Of a stretch of DNA of 5,591 nt, positions 5,070 to 5,591 are shown one piece after another (positions within the stretch are counted from its first letter, which is position 1; each line of letters begins with the position of its first letter). A program made the position numbers and the translations under genes. The notes under the pieces were generated by a model that had not been told where the DNA came from, made no database searches, and worked only from the letters and a program-made list of their open reading frames with translations. Location: NCBI GenBank assembly GCA_017353825.1, contig JAFMSC010000300.1, positions 1 through 5,591 on the forward strand, read 5' to 3'. The DNA comes from Hyphomicrobiaceae bacterium. Its GTDB lineage: Bacteria > Pseudomonadota > Alphaproteobacteria > Rhizobiales > Hyphomicrobiaceae.

Positions 5070-5453
5070 ATGACGAGACTGGTTTTTGGCGCTGCCCTTT
5101 TCGCAGCACTGGCGGTCCCGGCGGCGGCCGTGGACGTGGAGAACGGCAAGGCGATCTTCAACAAGTGCCGCGCCTGTCATCAGATCGGCGAAGGCGCCAA
5201 GAACATGGTGGGGCCCGTCCTCAACGGTCTTTTTGGCCGCAAGGCGGGCAGCATTGCAGGCTTCAACTACTCGGAGGCCAACAAGAGCTCCGGCATCACC
5301 TGGGACGAGCCCACCTTCCGCGAGTACATCAAGAGCCCCAAGGCCAAGATCCCCGGCACCAAGATGGTGTTCGTGGGCATCAGCGACGACCAGGATATCG
5401 ACGACCTCGTCGCTTTCCTCAAGCAGTTCGACGCTGAGGGCAAGAAACAGTAG
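5070..5453 (+). CDS. Periplasmic class I c-type cytochrome (c2/c550-like)
   Basis: A 127-residue monoheme cytochrome c, predicted to carry electrons in the periplasm. Residues 1-20 are a signal peptide (MTRLVFGAALFAALAVPAAA), leaving a mature protein of about 107 residues, the usual size for cytochrome c2/c550. The heme motif is C33-RA-C36-H37, preceded by the N-terminal helix ENGKAIFNK. GPVLNGLFGRKAG and the YSEANKSSGITW region are typical of the mitochondrial-type fold. M99 in KIPGTKMVF is the likely sixth heme ligand, and DDLVAFLKQF forms the C-terminal helix. ATG at 5070 has GGGAGAG just upstream. It follows pqqE by about 100 bases on the same strand. Serving as electron acceptor for a PQQ dehydrogenase is plausible from context. 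A general respiratory role is the alternative, since it lacks features that would mark it as a dedicated cytochrome cL. Confidence 0.93.
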   Translation: MTRLVFGAALFAALAVPAAAVDVENGKAIFNKCRACHQIGEGAKNMVGPVLNGLFGRKAGSIAGFNYSEANKSSGITWDEPTFREYIKSPKAKIPGTKMVFVGISDDQDIDDLVAFLKQFDAEGKKQ

Positions 5454-5497
5454 GGTGGGTTGAGAAAGTCGGGTTAACATGAAAGACCGGGTTGTTG

Positions 5498-5516
5498 GGC
5501 ACGAAGGGATCGTGCC
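5498..5516 (+). terminator. Perfect 7-bp hairpin downstream of the cytochrome c gene
   Basis: GGCACGA at 5498-5504 pairs with TCGTGCC at 5510-5516 around AGGGA, 45 bases after the cytochrome stop. No T-tract follows directly, so this could be a transcript-end stem or a rho-independent terminator of weak form. The rest of 5454-5591 shows three GGGTT starts (5457, 5471 and 5489) with GAAAG between them, and no convincing gene. Confidence 0.4.
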
Positions 5517-5591
5517 GGCCGCCCTGGGGTTTGGCCGGTGATAGCGTGGCTCGGCTGAGACCGCATCAGCGGGTGGCAGCGCCGGCGGGCA

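Noticed and set aside
4964..5437. 157-codon plus-strand frame overlapping the cytochrome
   Set aside because: It overlaps the intact cytochrome c gene in another frame and gives an Arg/Gly/Gln-rich sequence with no signal or motif.
5480..5542. 20-codon open frame starting at ATG 5480
   Set aside because: It has no ribosome binding site and no recognisable product, and it overlaps the hairpin at 5498-5516.
5551..5591. GGCTGAGACCGC resembles the CUGAGA motif of a TPP riboswitch
   Set aside because: The expected upstream GGGGTGC-type strand is not present, and the expected downstream conserved block is absent from what remains before the window ends. The short match alone is not evidence.

Overview
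The window is GC-rich and reads as alphaproteobacterial. The PqqA core and the auxiliary-cluster ligands of PqqE match the Methylorubrum/Methylobacterium versions closely, so Hyphomicrobiales (a methylotroph or other PQQ-alcohol/aldehyde oxidiser) is the best guess. That taxonomic call is an inference from protein similarity and base composition only.

Layout. Two gene groups diverge from a control region at about 2588-2862. The left group runs on the minus strand: a periplasmic substrate-binding protein of the ABC system associated with PQQ-dependent alcohol dehydrogenases (1304-2587), then a secreted seven-bladed YVTN beta-propeller (287-1273). After these come the frame-disrupted remains of a small secreted protein gene, which runs off the left edge (about 1-231). 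The right group runs on the plus strand: a small secreted DUF2380/DUF3280-type protein with a CNGC motif (2863-3354), pqqA (3512-3604), pqqE (3786-4967) and a periplasmic class I cytochrome c (5070-5453). No gene is recognised in the last 138 bases.

How the genes fit together. PqqA is the ribosomal peptide precursor of the redox cofactor PQQ, and PqqE is the radical SAM enzyme that cross-links its Glu and Tyr. PQQ serves periplasmic quinoprotein dehydrogenases, which pass electrons to cytochrome c. The substrate-binding protein and beta-propeller belong to families that travel with such dehydrogenases. The locus therefore combines the first step of cofactor synthesis with periplasmic partner proteins. 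No dehydrogenase, ABC permease or ATPase, and no pqqB, pqqC or pqqD lies in the window.

Most unusual points. pqqA is followed directly by pqqE, with pqqBCD absent from between them, and a perfect 9-bp hairpin sits between the two genes. The octamer CCGGCAAC occurs four times in or beside the divergent control region. Several overlapping inverted repeats lie in leaders, and one straddles the stop codon of the DUF gene. A broken gene with a 14-bp tandem expansion follows the beta-propeller gene.
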